Shown: positions 43,332 through 52,568 of the stretch, in pieces
Layout of the letters: each line of letters begins with the position of its first letter
How positions within the stretch are numbered: position 1 is the first letter of the stretch
DNA from: CAWINH01 sp963837425
GTDB lineage: Bacteria; Chloroflexota; Limnocylindria; QHBO01
Direction: 5' to 3'
Length of the DNA stretch: 64,000 bases
Assembly: GCA_963837425.1 (NCBI GenBank)
Contig: CAWINH010000009.1
Location: 1-64,000, forward strand
Position numbers and translations under genes: made by a program
The notes under the pieces: generated by a model
What the model saw: only the letters and a program-made list of their open reading frames with translations
What the model was told of the DNA's origin: nothing
Database searches by the model: none

Positions 43332-45065
43332 ATGTCGAAGGCGAAGAGTTCGGTCGGGAGCCAGACGCGTCCTACAGTCCGCGCCCGACGCTGGGTAATC
43401 TCGAGCGGTCACTATTTGGCAAGCGCTGCGGGCGGGCGGATATTTGAAATGGGCGGCAATGCGACGGATGCAGGCGTTGCTGCCGGCTTGGCTCTGAACG
43501 TCCTGCTGCCCGAGTGGACAAGTCTAGGGGGCGTCGCGCCCGTGTTGGTAGTCGCGGGAAGCACCGGGGACGTTCGGAGCATCGCCGGGCTCGGACGCTG
43601 GCCGCGCGCGGTCGACGCTTCGATCTTTCGAATGCAGCACGGTGGACGCATCCCAGTCGGGGTACTTCGCTCAGTGACGCCGGGGGCTCTAGCAGCTTGG
43701 TTGACGGCTTTGAAGTCTTTCGGCCGCTTGCGTCTGCAGGATGTGATCGCGCCGGCTCTTGAGCTCGCCGAGTTCGGCACGCCCGTGCACTCTGAGCTAC
43801 GGGACATGCTTGCTCGTTCTCGGGCGACGCTCGCAAATTGGCCGGGGACGGTCCAAGCGTTCCTTCCCGGCGGTAGGGTGCCGCCCGTTGGAAGCCGAGT
43901 GCCGCAACCCGATCTGGCGAGAACCCTCAAGCGGCTCGCCGCCGCAGCAGAAGAATATCCTGACCGGCAGCGGGGAATTGACGCTGCCTACGAGTTGTTT
44001 TACCGAGGCGAAATCGCTCGGCAAATCAGTGACTTCTTCCAGCGGGAAGGAGGGTGGATCCGGTACGAAGATCTCGCCGAATACGAGGTTACCGTTGAGG
44101 AGCCGCAGCACATACAGTATCGCGGGATCGACTTCTACGCAGGTGGGCCATGGTGTCAGGGGCCAGTCGTGCTGCAGACTCTCAAGCTGTGCGAGCTCGA
44201 CCAGCTTCGTTCGTTGGGACACAACTCCGCGGCGTACATCCATCACATTGTGGAAGCGCTGAAATTGGGATTCGCCGATCGGGACGCGTACTACGGAGAT
44301 CCGGAATTCGTCGATGTTCCGATTCACGGGCTACTGTCCGACGACTACGCACGCGTCCAACGGGCTCGGATCGACCCGTTGAGATGTATGACCGGAGTCG
44401 GGGCAGCCGGCAACCCCTGGGAGTTCGAGCAAGAACCTCGTCGGCCGCCACCCCCACCTCTCACGCATCGCTCCTTGGAACCGGGCACAAGTAATGTGTG
44501 CGCGGCCGACGCGGAGGGTAATGCCTTCTCATCGGCACCAAGCGATGGCATCCTGAGTGGGCCGGTCATGCCCGGCCTCGGTTTCGTGTGCTCCGGTCGC
44601 GGCGTTCAATCTTGGATCGACGACGGCCATCCCAGTTCGATCGAACCTGGCAAGCGGCCGTTCTTGACGCCAAATCCTGGCATCGCGATGCGCGGTGGAC
44701 GCTTTCTTCTCGCTTACGGAACGCCGGGAATGGACACGCAGCCACAGGCCTTAGTCCAGCTGATAGCAAACGTCGTTGACTTCAAGATGGGGTTGCAGCA
44801 GGCGGTCGAAGCTCCGCGGTTCGTGACCCGCAGCTTCCCGAAGGCAAATGATCCGCACGAAGTTGAGCCAGCGTCGCTATATCTGGAAGGACGTATCGGC
44901 GATGCCGTTGCGAAGCGCCTTGCGGGGTTAGGTCACGACGTACGCATGTGGCCGGGATCCACGCCCGAGGCGGGTGGCATTTGCGCTGTTCTTGCAGATT
45001 GGGAGACCGACACGCTAATTGGCGCCGCCGATCCTCGTCGGTTGTGCTACGCGATCGGATGGTAG
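43332..45065 (+). CDS. Gamma-glutamyltransferase family protein (Ntn hydrolase)
   Basis: A 577-aa protein. The ATG at 43332 follows GGAGAGG by seven bases (an ATG six bases earlier is too close). N-terminal segments SGHYLASAAGGRIFEMGGNATDA and VTPGALAAWLTAL match the large subunit. The self-cleavage site is SLEPGTSNVCAADAEGN, with the nucleophilic Thr kept although the usual TTH reads TSN. The oxyanion SS/GG region is altered (PSDGILSGPVMPG). No signal peptide, so probably cytoplasmic. It may remove a glutamyl or acyl group from a pathway intermediate. Confidence 0.83.
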   Translation: MSKAKSSVGSQTRPTVRARRWVISSGHYLASAAGGRIFEMGGNATDAGVAAGLALNVLLPEWTSLGGVAPVLVVAGSTGDVRSIAGLGRWPRAVDASIFRMQHGGRIPVGVLRSVTPGALAAWLTALKSFGRLRLQDVIAPALELAEFGTPVHSELRDMLARSRATLANWPGTVQAFLPGGRVPPVGSRVPQPDLARTLKRLAAAAEEYPDRQRGIDAAYELFYRGEIARQISDFFQREGGWIRYEDLAEYEVTVEEPQHIQYRGIDFYAGGPWCQGPVVLQTLKLCELDQLRSLGHNSAAYIHHIVEALKLGFADRDAYYGDPEFVDVPIHGLLSDDYARVQRARIDPLRCMTGVGAAGNPWEFEQEPRRPPPPPLTHRSLEPGTSNVCAADAEGNAFSSAPSDGILSGPVMPGLGFVCSGRGVQSWIDDGHPSSIEPGKRPFLTPNPGIAMRGGRFLLAYGTPGMDTQPQALVQLIANVVDFKMGLQQAVEAPRFVTRSFPKANDPHEVEPASLYLEGRIGDAVAKRLAGLGHDVRMWPGSTPEAGGICAVLADWETDTLIGAADPRRLCYAIGW

Positions 45066-45128
45066 GCAACCGTTCTCCTTGCGGTCTATCACGATGCCGG
45101 CGCCGTCGTATCTGAGGGTAAGATTGTC

Positions 45129-45857
45129 ATGCGCGAACGAATTTGGGACCGCTTCCTAACGGAACAAGACCGGCAGGCGCTTGCCGTCGTGCGGGATCGG
45201 CGCGTCGGGTTTGGACGACGACCGGCCGTGCTGCTGGTTGATCTGTATCGGTGGGTCTTCGGCGATAAACCCGAACCTCTTCTGGAAGCCATAAGGAGTT
45301 GGCCTGGGAGCTGCGGGCTGGCCGCATGGCAGGCGTTGCCGAACATCGAACGTCTCCTGCAGGGGGCGCGTGAGGCCCAAATCCCGGTCGTGCATGTCTC
45401 GGGTCTCGACCGCGCCGGCATCACCAATTGGATCGACGCGATTCACGAGGGCGGCGATAGCGGCCCGGCTACGACAGAGCGTAATCCGACGCCTGAGCAA
45501 CTCGCGCGGCGCTACGACATCGTCGAGCAGGTCGCTCCTCGAGCAGGTGAGATCGTATTGCGAAAGTCCGCGCCGAGCGCATTTTGGGGCACGCCGCTGA
45601 TCGGACACCTGACCTATCTCGGCATCGATACTCTCATCGTCGCGGGAGAGGCCACGAGTGGGTGTGTCCGCGCCTCGGTTGTGGACGCTGCAAGCCATCG
45701 ACTCCGTGTGACGGTGGTCGAAGAGTGCGTCTTTGACAGGCACGAAGCGACACATGCGATCAACCTGTTCGACATGCATCAGAAGTATGCCGACGTAATG
45801 CCTTTAAGCGACGTGCTTCGACACATCCACGGCATTCAGACTGCGGACGCTTCATGA
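45129..45857 (+). CDS. Isochorismatase-fold amidase (N-carbamoylsarcosine amidase-like)
   Basis: A 242-aa cysteine hydrolase. The triad is visible: Asp in AVLLVDLYRW, Lys in IVLRKSAPSAFWGTPL and nucleophilic Cys in GEATSGCVRASVVDA, preceded by the family cis-peptide turn. The TSGCVRA form and the closing NLFDMHQKYADVM are typical of N-carbamoylsarcosine amidase and related ureido/amide hydrolases rather than true isochorismatase. With the amidohydrolase at 38761 and the creatinase-like protein at 25338 it suggests sequential C-N bond cleavage releasing ammonia. Confidence 0.86.
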   Translation: MRERIWDRFLTEQDRQALAVVRDRRVGFGRRPAVLLVDLYRWVFGDKPEPLLEAIRSWPGSCGLAAWQALPNIERLLQGAREAQIPVVHVSGLDRAGITNWIDAIHEGGDSGPATTERNPTPEQLARRYDIVEQVAPRAGEIVLRKSAPSAFWGTPLIGHLTYLGIDTLIVAGEATSGCVRASVVDAASHRLRVTVVEECVFDRHEATHAINLFDMHQKYADVMPLSDVLRHIHGIQTADAS

Positions 45858-45918
45858 CCCAAAGTTGGCCGTCTGCAGCCGTCGCGGTCGCGCGACCACT
45901 ACCTCCCGGGACTAGATC

Positions 45919-46326
45919 GTGAATCGCGTTATCCATGCTGCCCTTCGCCTCATCACCTCTGCTGGACGCGGATACGAGGCATATGCTCCAGATCCGGATG
46001 GACTGGAATGGCTGCCGGCGGGCGATTGCGGGACATATCCGTTCCCGAGCAGCCCGGGGGTTATCGTGATCGCCAAGAAGCACGAGGCAACTCTGGAACT
46101 TGTCCCCCTACGAGATCTGCGGCGAGCTGCAAAGGCTAGACCCTCCCCCTTCGACGGCCTTCAGGAATCGACGTATGTGGGATGGGTAGTCGCCGGCGAT
46201 ATCAACGAAAGCAGGGCTATTGCCGCGCAAATCGCAACACGGCATGGCTCGCGAATACACCCCAGACACTTAGGCTGCCCCCCGAGTCAACTCGACGTTA
46301 ACCTTCCAGGAGGCGTGCCCCGATGA
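45919..46326 (+). CDS. Hypothetical protein
   Basis: A 135-aa frame from a GTG at 45919; no good ribosome site. The sequence is protein-like (YEAYAPDPDGLEWLPAGD, GLQESTYVGWVVAGDI) but no family is recognised. Its last four bases overlap the ZIP transporter start (ATGA), supporting a real, coupled gene. Confidence 0.45.
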   Translation: MNRVIHAALRLITSAGRGYEAYAPDPDGLEWLPAGDCGTYPFPSSPGVIVIAKKHEATLELVPLRDLRRAAKARPSPFDGLQESTYVGWVVAGDINESRAIAAQIATRHGSRIHPRHLGCPPSQLDVNLPGGVPR

Positions 46327-47138
46327 GCTTGGCCGAGACTGTCGTACTCGGAGCGATCGCCGGCTTCACGATCTTCCTCGGCTTGCCGTTTGGGCGGCTG
46401 CGTTCGGGTGGACGTGGCCTGCGGATCTTCCTCGGCGGACTGTCGGGCGGGATCCTCGTCTTCCTGCTCTTCGACATCCTGAGCCATGCCACGGAACCCC
46501 TCGAAACCGCCTTGACCGCGCACAACTGGAGCCAGCTCGGCGTCCTCGCCGTGGCTTACATTCTGAGCTTTGGGCTCGGCCTCCTCAGCCTCTTCTACGC
46601 CCCGCGCCTTCGCAGACGTCCTCGCGCCGGCCCCGGCCCGGGAACCATCGCGGGCGACGAAGCGGATCCGACGCTGATGCGCATGGAGACGCTTGGCCTG
46701 GGGATGACGATCGCGACCGGGATCGGGCTGCACAACTTCAGCGAGGGCCTCGCCATTGGCCAGTCGGCCGCTTCAGGCGCGACCTCCCTGGCGCTGCTGC
46801 TGTTCATCGGCTTCGGTTTTCACAATGCGACCGAGGGCTTCGGCATCGTGGGACCGCTCGTGGCGCGGGACGTACGACCATCGTGGAGTTGGCTCGGACT
46901 GGCAGGTCTGATCGGCGGGGGTCCGACGTTCCTGGGCACCGTGGTTGGCACGGCCGTTGACTCGCCGCTCCTGTTCGTGGCCTTCCTGGCCCTTGCAGCA
47001 GGCGCCATTCTGTACGTGGTTGGTGAGCTCATCGTCGCTGGACGCCGGGCGTCCTGGGAGCTGACCCTGTGGGGAGTGTTCATCGGCTTTCTGGCCGGGG
47101 TCGGCACTGACCTCATCCTCGTGGCGGCGGGCGCCTGA
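46323..47138 (+). CDS. ZIP-family divalent metal transporter
   Basis: A 271-aa membrane protein with eight helices. The paired metal-binding helices carry GLHNFSEGLAIGQSA (helix IV) and GFHNATEGFGIVGP (helix V), the ZIP signatures, and a loop of variable charge lies between helices III and IV. Probably imports zinc, iron or manganese; several enzymes of the catabolic cluster need such metals. AGGAGG nine bases before the ATG. Confidence 0.88.
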   Translation: MSLAETVVLGAIAGFTIFLGLPFGRLRSGGRGLRIFLGGLSGGILVFLLFDILSHATEPLETALTAHNWSQLGVLAVAYILSFGLGLLSLFYAPRLRRRPRAGPGPGTIAGDEADPTLMRMETLGLGMTIATGIGLHNFSEGLAIGQSAASGATSLALLLFIGFGFHNATEGFGIVGPLVARDVRPSWSWLGLAGLIGGGPTFLGTVVGTAVDSPLLFVAFLALAAGAILYVVGELIVAGRRASWELTLWGVFIGFLAGVGTDLILVAAGA

Positions 47139-47671
47139 GGGTCATCCGCGGGGAAGACTGAACGGATTGCGCTATAGGCAACCACCGGGTCGGAGCGATG
47201 GTCGGGTAGCACCTCCGACATGAGCTCCCGACTCGGCGCCGACAAGAGACCGGTGACTCGCAGCATGACTCTCATCGGCCACGGAATCGTCAATCTTGAG
47301 CACGAAATAGGGGAGAAGTGCGACGGCTGTTAACCGCTTGCCAGAGGCGCAGGGTCACCTGACTCACAGTCAGAACGTCGTTGATCCAGTTCAGCGCGAA
47401 GTGCAATGCGGCCGCGATCGGACTCTGCAGCTCGTCGAAATCACACTACGGACCAGCGAGAGCGCGACGTCGCTGCAAGTTGCTAAGCGTGGAGTTGGTC
47501 CGTGGGTGGCCACTGATCGCACAGGGGTGCATTTCGATGACAATGTGCGTGATGCTAAGGTCGAGCGGGCGAATCCGTGGGATCAGCCGCCGACTCACTT
47601 GACATTGTCACTGGCGTACTCTACGGTTCTCTACGGTGGCTTACTTCCGCCGCCGCTTGAGGACCAAAGCC
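47139..47671. other. Non-coding stretch with second copy of a dispersed repeat
   Basis: About 530 bp without a convincing gene. Bases 47254-47365 align with 23650-23760. Further on, CTTGACATTGTCACTGGCGT near 47598 gives a TTGACA-like element that may serve the DUF5343 gene. Confidence 0.45.
47254..47365. repeat. Dispersed ~110-bp repeat, copy 2
   Basis: Shares GTGACTCGC, GACTC, GGCC, CACG, GGGGAGA, ACGGCTGT and CCGC blocks in order with copy 1. It lies at the boundary between the catabolic cargo and the DUF5343 region, as copy 1 lies at the start of the cargo, so the pair brackets it. Confidence 0.45.
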
Positions 47672-48466
47672 ATGACCGGACCCGACGCAACTCCGAACCC
47701 CGCCGCCGACACGGGGACGAAGAAGAAGCAGCGCACCGCGGCCCAAACGAAGTATGCCGTCTACACGCTCGCGGATGCTGTCGCGGTTGCAGACACGATT
47801 CACCGCCAAGGTGGAGGGGTCGCCGCGAGCGACGAGCTGGCCATCTTCCTCGGCTACAAGTCCGCTAACAACGGCGCCTACTACGACAAGATCTCGGCGT
47901 CGCGCATGTTCGGCCTCATCCAGGGGCAAGGCGCTCGCATCACGCTGACAAAGCGCGCCGAGCAGGTCCTCATGCCGGTTTTTCCTGAGCAGGCTGCGCA
48001 CGCCAAGGTCGAAGCCTGGATGGACGTGCCTCTATTCGCCGCCATCTACGAGGAGTTCCGCGGGCGTCAGCTCCCACCGGAGGAGGGCCTCAAGAACCTG
48101 ATGCGAACGAAATACGGCGTCCCGCCGTCGCGCGTGGACAGCGCCTATCGCGCGCTGATCGAGTCTGCCGATCAGGCTGGTTTCTTCTCTCGCGGCACGC
48201 GGACCCATCTCATCGTGCCTCGCACCGGCACAGACGCCCCGATCAACGTGGCGCGTGAGGCGGAGGACACGACGGAAGTAAGCGAATCGGTTACCGCGAC
48301 CGGAACACGGGCCAACCCTGTTGCTCCTGGCTCCACGGAGGAGCTGCGCAACGTGTACGTCGGCACCCTGATCGAGATGCTCAGGCAGAAGGGCGAACCC
48401 GACCCCGACCTCATGGCGAAGATCGAGAGCCTCCTGGGACTCTCCGCGGACAAGAAGAAGGGCTAA
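47672..48466 (+). CDS. DUF5343-like winged-helix protein
   Basis: A 264-aa soluble protein. The ATG at 47672 is preferred over a GTG 36 bases upstream. The body (KYAVYTLADAVAVADTI, FLGYKSANNGAYYDKI, SRMFGLIQGQG, then GLKNLMRTKYGVP) resembles DUF5343, a helix-turn-helix-containing family of unknown role common in accessory regions. A disordered Thr/Ala-rich stretch precedes a C-terminal helix that could mediate oligomerisation. Fifteen bases before the next gene, so likely one transcript. Confidence 0.7.
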   Translation: MTGPDATPNPAADTGTKKKQRTAAQTKYAVYTLADAVAVADTIHRQGGGVAASDELAIFLGYKSANNGAYYDKISASRMFGLIQGQGARITLTKRAEQVLMPVFPEQAAHAKVEAWMDVPLFAAIYEEFRGRQLPPEEGLKNLMRTKYGVPPSRVDSAYRALIESADQAGFFSRGTRTHLIVPRTGTDAPINVAREAEDTTEVSESVTATGTRANPVAPGSTEELRNVYVGTLIEMLRQKGEPDPDLMAKIESLLGLSADKKKG

Positions 48467-48481
48467 TCGCGAGTCGGCCCG

Positions 48482-48892
48482 ATGTCACCGAAGCGGAAGG
48501 GGATTCAGACCCCGGATCTGAAGCGCGGGCCGAACATCCTCCCGCCGAGCGACACGGACATGGCTCCTGCCTTCGGCTTCTTCCACACCGCTCCGGGCTA
48601 TGGCTTGGCGGACGTTGGCGACGGCGATCGTCTCGCCTACCTCGAGCACATCCACCGTCGCAGCCAGATGACGTGGGGTCAGATGTACTCGGCGGACCAC
48701 CGAAAGCTCGGACTCGAGGCCATCCCACTCAAGGCCATTCTCGTCTCCCTGCCTCCATGGCTGACGAAGGAACATACAATCTTGGTCCTCCGCTGCGGCG
48801 GGCGTCGCCGGATGATCGGCTACCGGGAGGGCCGGGTGTTCGTCGCCTTATGGCTCGACGTGAAAATGGCCGTCTACTACCACGGCTCCTAG
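48482..48892 (+). CDS. Unknown 136-aa protein paired with DUF5343
   Basis: A basic N-terminus (SPKRKGIQTPDLKRG) is followed by a compact domain with WGQMYSADHRKLGLEAIP, LRCGGRRRMIGYREGRVF and a terminal ALWLDVKMAVYYHG. The strand pattern resembles small RNase-like or endoribonuclease proteins, but no family is certain. It converges on the Panacea gene, with stop codons overlapping by four bases. Could be a toxin neutralised by either neighbour. Confidence 0.6.
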   Translation: MSPKRKGIQTPDLKRGPNILPPSDTDMAPAFGFFHTAPGYGLADVGDGDRLAYLEHIHRRSQMTWGQMYSADHRKLGLEAIPLKAILVSLPPWLTKEHTILVLRCGGRRRMIGYREGRVFVALWLDVKMAVYYHGS

Positions 48893-49323
48893 GACACGAG
48901 ACGCGTCTGGAAGAAGCTGCGCATTGTGTCGTTGTGGATGACGCCGGAGCCGTTGAAGGCTTCGATCCAAGGTGGCTCCTGATGCGAGAGTTCGCGGAGC
49001 CGCCACGCTGAGAACTGGCCGTAGACCGCGTATACCTCATCCAGGAACGCCCGCGTCTGCTCGTCGAGGTCTACCTCGTCGTGTGACGGCTCGGGCAGAG
49101 GCTGGGCCTCGTACTCCTTGTACTCGTGCCAGACCTGCGGGACGACCGGCCCGTGCTCCCAAGCCTTGACACGCTCATTGAACAGCGGCTTGTCGCGCAT
49201 GGCGAGGTGGAAGCCCTGCGCGTAATACAGGAGCTTCTGGAGCTTCATGTTCGTGATGACCTCGCCCGCGTCTGCGTCCTGCTTCGCCAGGAAGTAGCGG
49301 GCCACGTCGTGCGCGCTCGCCAT
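48889..49323 (-). CDS. Panacea-domain (DUF4065, SocA-like) protein
   Basis: A 144-aa protein with the DUF4065 core: ITNMKLQKLLYYAQGFHLA near residue 25, AWEHGPVVPQVWHEYK near 55, and LRELSHQEPPWIEA near 110. Panacea proteins act as antitoxins that bind unrelated toxins, or as protease adaptors (SocA). Normally they are cotranscribed with the toxin; here the only close gene is convergent, which is unusual. The 245 bp upstream (49324-49568) look empty apart from its promoter. Confidence 0.85.
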   Translation of the reverse strand: MASAHDVARYFLAKQDADAGEVITNMKLQKLLYYAQGFHLAMRDKPLFNERVKAWEHGPVVPQVWHEYKEYEAQPLPEPSHDEVDLDEQTRAFLDEVYAVYGQFSAWRLRELSHQEPPWIEAFNGSGVIHNDTMRSFFQTRLVS

Positions 49324-49568
49324 CGGTCTCTCGCTGCCTCTCGCCTGCTGGTGGCCGCCGGATGTTTATCCACAGGCCTTCCACATTGTATGCCGGGCCG
49401 TCACGTTTCGTTCGCCGTCGTGAGTGGACGAACGCAGGCAGGACGAGCGAGAAGCACGGGCGGCGCTGCATGGCCGGTCAACCGCGCCCTATCGTATGAG
49501 GGTCAGATACGCAGTCAGACTTCCGACGACCGCGACGCGAACTGCTGTCGCCGTTCCTCGGTGGACGT

Positions 49569-50817
49569 TCAGCGAAACGCCGACACCAACAGCTGGAGCG
49601 GAGTGCCTCGCCATTGCCAGAATTCGGCCGATGGCCAGGCGAGCTGCCAGCGCTTGCCTTCAGCGTCGCGTCCGGTGAGGGCAACGTAGTAGACCGTCCG
49701 GTCGCTCAACGGCCAGAAGGTGATGTCACCACGTACGTGGCGCCCATCGATGGCCAACGGCGCGGTCGCCAATGGCTCGCTGGCGGCCTGATCAATGGCC
49801 GGGCCGTTCGACTCGCCGGCGGGCCCCTGCCAGACCTCGAGGCGGAGATCGCTCCAGCCATCGAGGGCCGTGGACGATCTGATGGTGCCGCTGCGCTCGA
49901 CGCTCACCGGACCGGGACCCTCGAATGGGCCAGCGGACGAGGTGCTGTCGTCCACTGCGATTGGTGGATGCTCGAGGCTCACGAACGGCCCGATGTGCGC
50001 GTACTCCTCGTTTGGGTCGAAGCTGCGGGACTCTACGCCCCCTCCAGACGTGGACACCACGGCTCCCAGAGCGAGTGTCAAGCCCGTCCCGACGATGAGG
50101 AGGACGAGCACGGCCGTCGCCGTCATCCGGTTGCCTGGGAACCAGCGAGGGGCGAGATCGGGGCGCAGGACGCCGAGCGCAAACCAGCCGGGCAGCGCGG
50201 CCATCAGGAGGGCCGTGGGCGGCGTCCAGCGCGCCTCGATCGCGGTCAGTCCGATCAGCGTCAAAATGACACTCCCCACCAGCAGTACGACTGGACGGAC
50301 CTGCCCGGGAGTTCGGCGCGCCGCCAGGGACACGGGCCGCACGACGGCGCGGCCGACGGCATAGGCCGTGACTGCACTCGACAATCGCCGGCAGCAGTCC
50401 GTCGAGTAGCGGCGACCAGTCCATGGCGAGCAGTTGCGGACCAACGAGATGTCGGACGGCAGCCAGTGCGAGGCCCAAGATCAGCGCACCCAGGAGAATC
50501 AAGGCCCAGGCGACGACGAGACTACGGAACGCAGTGCCGAGCGTGACGGCCAGTGCGGTACCGGCTGCCGCAAGCAGGTGACGTGGCTGGCGATGGGCCG
50601 CGGCCAGATCGCCGCCCAGACGCTCCGGGGCGCCAAGGCGCTGGAGGGCTTGGCGTTGTGCCGCATCCAGGGGAACGCCGTGCTCCAGGAGAGCTGCGGT
50701 CGAATCGGCCAGATACGCCGCGATCTCCTCGACCGCAGCAGCACGCTCGGACTCCGGTAGCGGCAATGCGGACGCCAAGCGATCGAGATAGGCATCAACG
50801 AGCGTCCGGTCAGACAC
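49569..50817 (-). pseudogene. HAAS-domain membrane protein, frameshifted
   Basis: The first part (GTG at 50817) gives a HAAS/DUF1700-like signalling domain (ALPLPESERAAAVEEIAAYL, then LQRLGAPERLGGDLAA) and a first membrane segment. Near 50371-50392 the frame must shift by one base to continue as SAVTAYAVGRAVVRP, with three more helices and an extracytoplasmic domain ending at 49569. The combined product would be about 415 aa. It overlaps the PadR gene by eight bases, the usual operon for such pairs. Frameshift may be real or an assembly error. Confidence 0.7.
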
Positions 50818-51172
50818 GCCGCACCTCCGCCAGCTTTGCCCGCGACCCGCCGGCTACGGACCCCACCTCCGCGACGAAGCGATCCCATTCGCTGCGAGCC
50901 TCGGCAAGCTGGCCGCGGCCGTCGTCAGTCAGCGCGTAGTAGCGCCGCCGGGGTCCACCCTGGCCAGCCTGCCAGGTGCCGCTCAGCGCTCCCCGCGCCT
51001 CAAGCCGATGGAGCGCCGGATAGAGGGCTCCCTCACTGAACGCCAGACCGGCGCCGCGGTCGCGGATGAGCTGACCGATTTCGTAACCATGACGCGGCTC
51101 GTCCTCGAGCACCGAAAGGATGAGGAGCTCGGTCGTTCCCTTGAGGAGCTGGCTGCGGCGCAGAGGGCTCAC
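50810..51172 (-). CDS. PadR-family transcriptional regulator
   Basis: A 120-aa winged-helix repressor. The GTG at 51172 starts SPLRRSQLLKGTTELLIL; then LEDEPRHGYEIGQLIRDRG, SEGALYPALHRLEARGAL and RRYYALTDDGRGQLAEA match PadR subfamily 2. It normally controls its own operon with the HAAS membrane partner; the 157 bp upstream are the likely operator region. Confidence 0.9.
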   Translation of the reverse strand: MSPLRRSQLLKGTTELLILSVLEDEPRHGYEIGQLIRDRGAGLAFSEGALYPALHRLEARGALSGTWQAGQGGPRRRYYALTDDGRGQLAEARSEWDRFVAEVGSVAGGSRAKLAEVRRV

Positions 51173-51329
51173 TTCTGTCTATGAGTACCTCGTAAACTGA
51201 TGTAGTGCTGAACTCAGAGTGCGCCGGTACGGGGCAGCGTGTCAAGCGCTGCAGCAGTCTGGTGATGATCGGCGCTCTGACAGGCAATCAAGTACTCGAC
51301 GACCACCTATCGGTTGAACTGCAACCCGT

Positions 51330-52568
51330 TTAGTTGGGCGACACCGTCACCTCTTCGTCGCCAATTCGCCCCATCTCAAGCGGAAGCTGTTCTACCTCTG
51401 GCGACTCGTCATGGCGAAGGTCACTTTCAAGTATGCGGAGCACGTCCCAGGCGATGTAGATGCGGTATCGCTCGCGACCAGTAATCTCGCGCACGATCCC
51501 CGCCTCCTCCAGACGCGCGACAGCCTTGCTGGCCCACGCCGGGGTCACCCCGAGTATCTCCCGTGCGCGTGGAATGGTCAGGGCCGAACGCCTGAAGATC
51601 TCGTCGAGGAGTCGAAGTGGGGCCGCTGATCCCCGGGTGCGGTAGAGGCGGTGCTGATACTCATCGCGCAGCTCGAGAAGTCGAGTGGCCCGCGTCACGG
51701 CGTCGGCAGCCTGGTCAGCCACCCCCTCTAGGAAGAACGCAATCCACGCATCCCACGCGCCACGCAGGCTGACATCGAGCAGGAGCTGATAGTAGTCAGC
51801 GCGGTGCCGTTCGAAGAAGGCGCTCAGGTAGAGGAACGGCTCCGGAATGATGCCGTGTTTGACCAGCAGGAGGCTGATCAGAAGCCGCCCCACACGACCG
51901 TTGCCGTCCCCGAATGGATGGATCGCCTCGAACTGGTAATGAATTATCGCGAGGCGCACCAGGTCGGGAAGATTGCTCGGCTCGTGGAGGTATCGCTCAA
52001 GTTCCTCGATCGTCCGCGTCACCTCCGCGGGAGGCGGCGGAACGTAGATCGCATCCTCGATCTTCGAACCAGGTCGGCCGATGTGGTTCTGATACGTGCG
52101 GAACTCGCCCGGGGTGCGCTCCTGCCCACGGACATCCGTCATAAGGATGCGGTGCAGACCGCGGATGAGGCGCTTGCTGACCGGCAGCTCCTGCTCGGGT
52201 GAAAGGCCCCAGTCCAGTGCGCGAACGTAGTTCGACACCTCTCTCACGTCTGATGGGCCCGGCGCCTGCCGCGCGGCGGCGGCCTCGAACGCGACAAGGT
52301 CTGTGAGGGAGGCCACCGTGCCCTCGATGCGGCTCGACAGAACGGCCTCGCGGCGGATGAATGGCCCAATGAGCACATGGGGGTCAGGGAGCCGGAATGC
52401 GATTCCACCGAGATGGCCGAGCGCTCTTTCCGCTCGACCGTTGAGTACCGATATCGTTCCGCCCGTGTCCACGGCCGGCGGAAGCGGAGGTGGGACATAC
52501 GCCCAGACCCCACTCTGAAGCCGGGAAAGGTGATGCTGCTGTTCAGGCGTGAAGTCGGATCGGTCCAT
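51330..52568 (-). CDS. Fic-domain AMPylase, class II
   Basis: A 412-aa Fic protein. The catalytic motif HPFGDGNGRVGR is near residue 215 and the N-terminal inhibitory helix reads SSRIEGT near residue 85, matching (S/T)xxxE(G/N), so activity is autoinhibited. A C-terminal winged helix (LTIPRAREILGVTPAWASKAV) follows, as in the common Fic/DUF4172-like family. Transfers AMP from ATP to a protein target, unknown here. The ATG at 52568 is chosen where family homology begins. Confidence 0.9.
   Translation of the reverse strand: MDRSDFTPEQQHHLSRLQSGVWAYVPPPLPPAVDTGGTISVLNGRAERALGHLGGIAFRLPDPHVLIGPFIRREAVLSSRIEGTVASLTDLVAFEAAAARQAPGPSDVREVSNYVRALDWGLSPEQELPVSKRLIRGLHRILMTDVRGQERTPGEFRTYQNHIGRPGSKIEDAIYVPPPPAEVTRTIEELERYLHEPSNLPDLVRLAIIHYQFEAIHPFGDGNGRVGRLLISLLLVKHGIIPEPFLYLSAFFERHRADYYQLLLDVSLRGAWDAWIAFFLEGVADQAADAVTRATRLLELRDEYQHRLYRTRGSAAPLRLLDEIFRRSALTIPRAREILGVTPAWASKAVARLEEAGIVREITGRERYRIYIAWDVLRILESDLRHDESPEVEQLPLEMGRIGDEEVTVSPN

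Noticed and set aside
25338..45857. Assignment of the cargo as a complete creatinine or Rut pyrimidine pathway
   Set aside because: Creatinase-like, hydantoinase-like and N-carbamoylsarcosine-amidase-like genes, or LLM plus isochorismatase-fold genes, recall those routes. Creatininase, a sarcosine oxidase and RutC/D/F homologues are absent, and a Rieske oxygenase and bicupin are not part of either.
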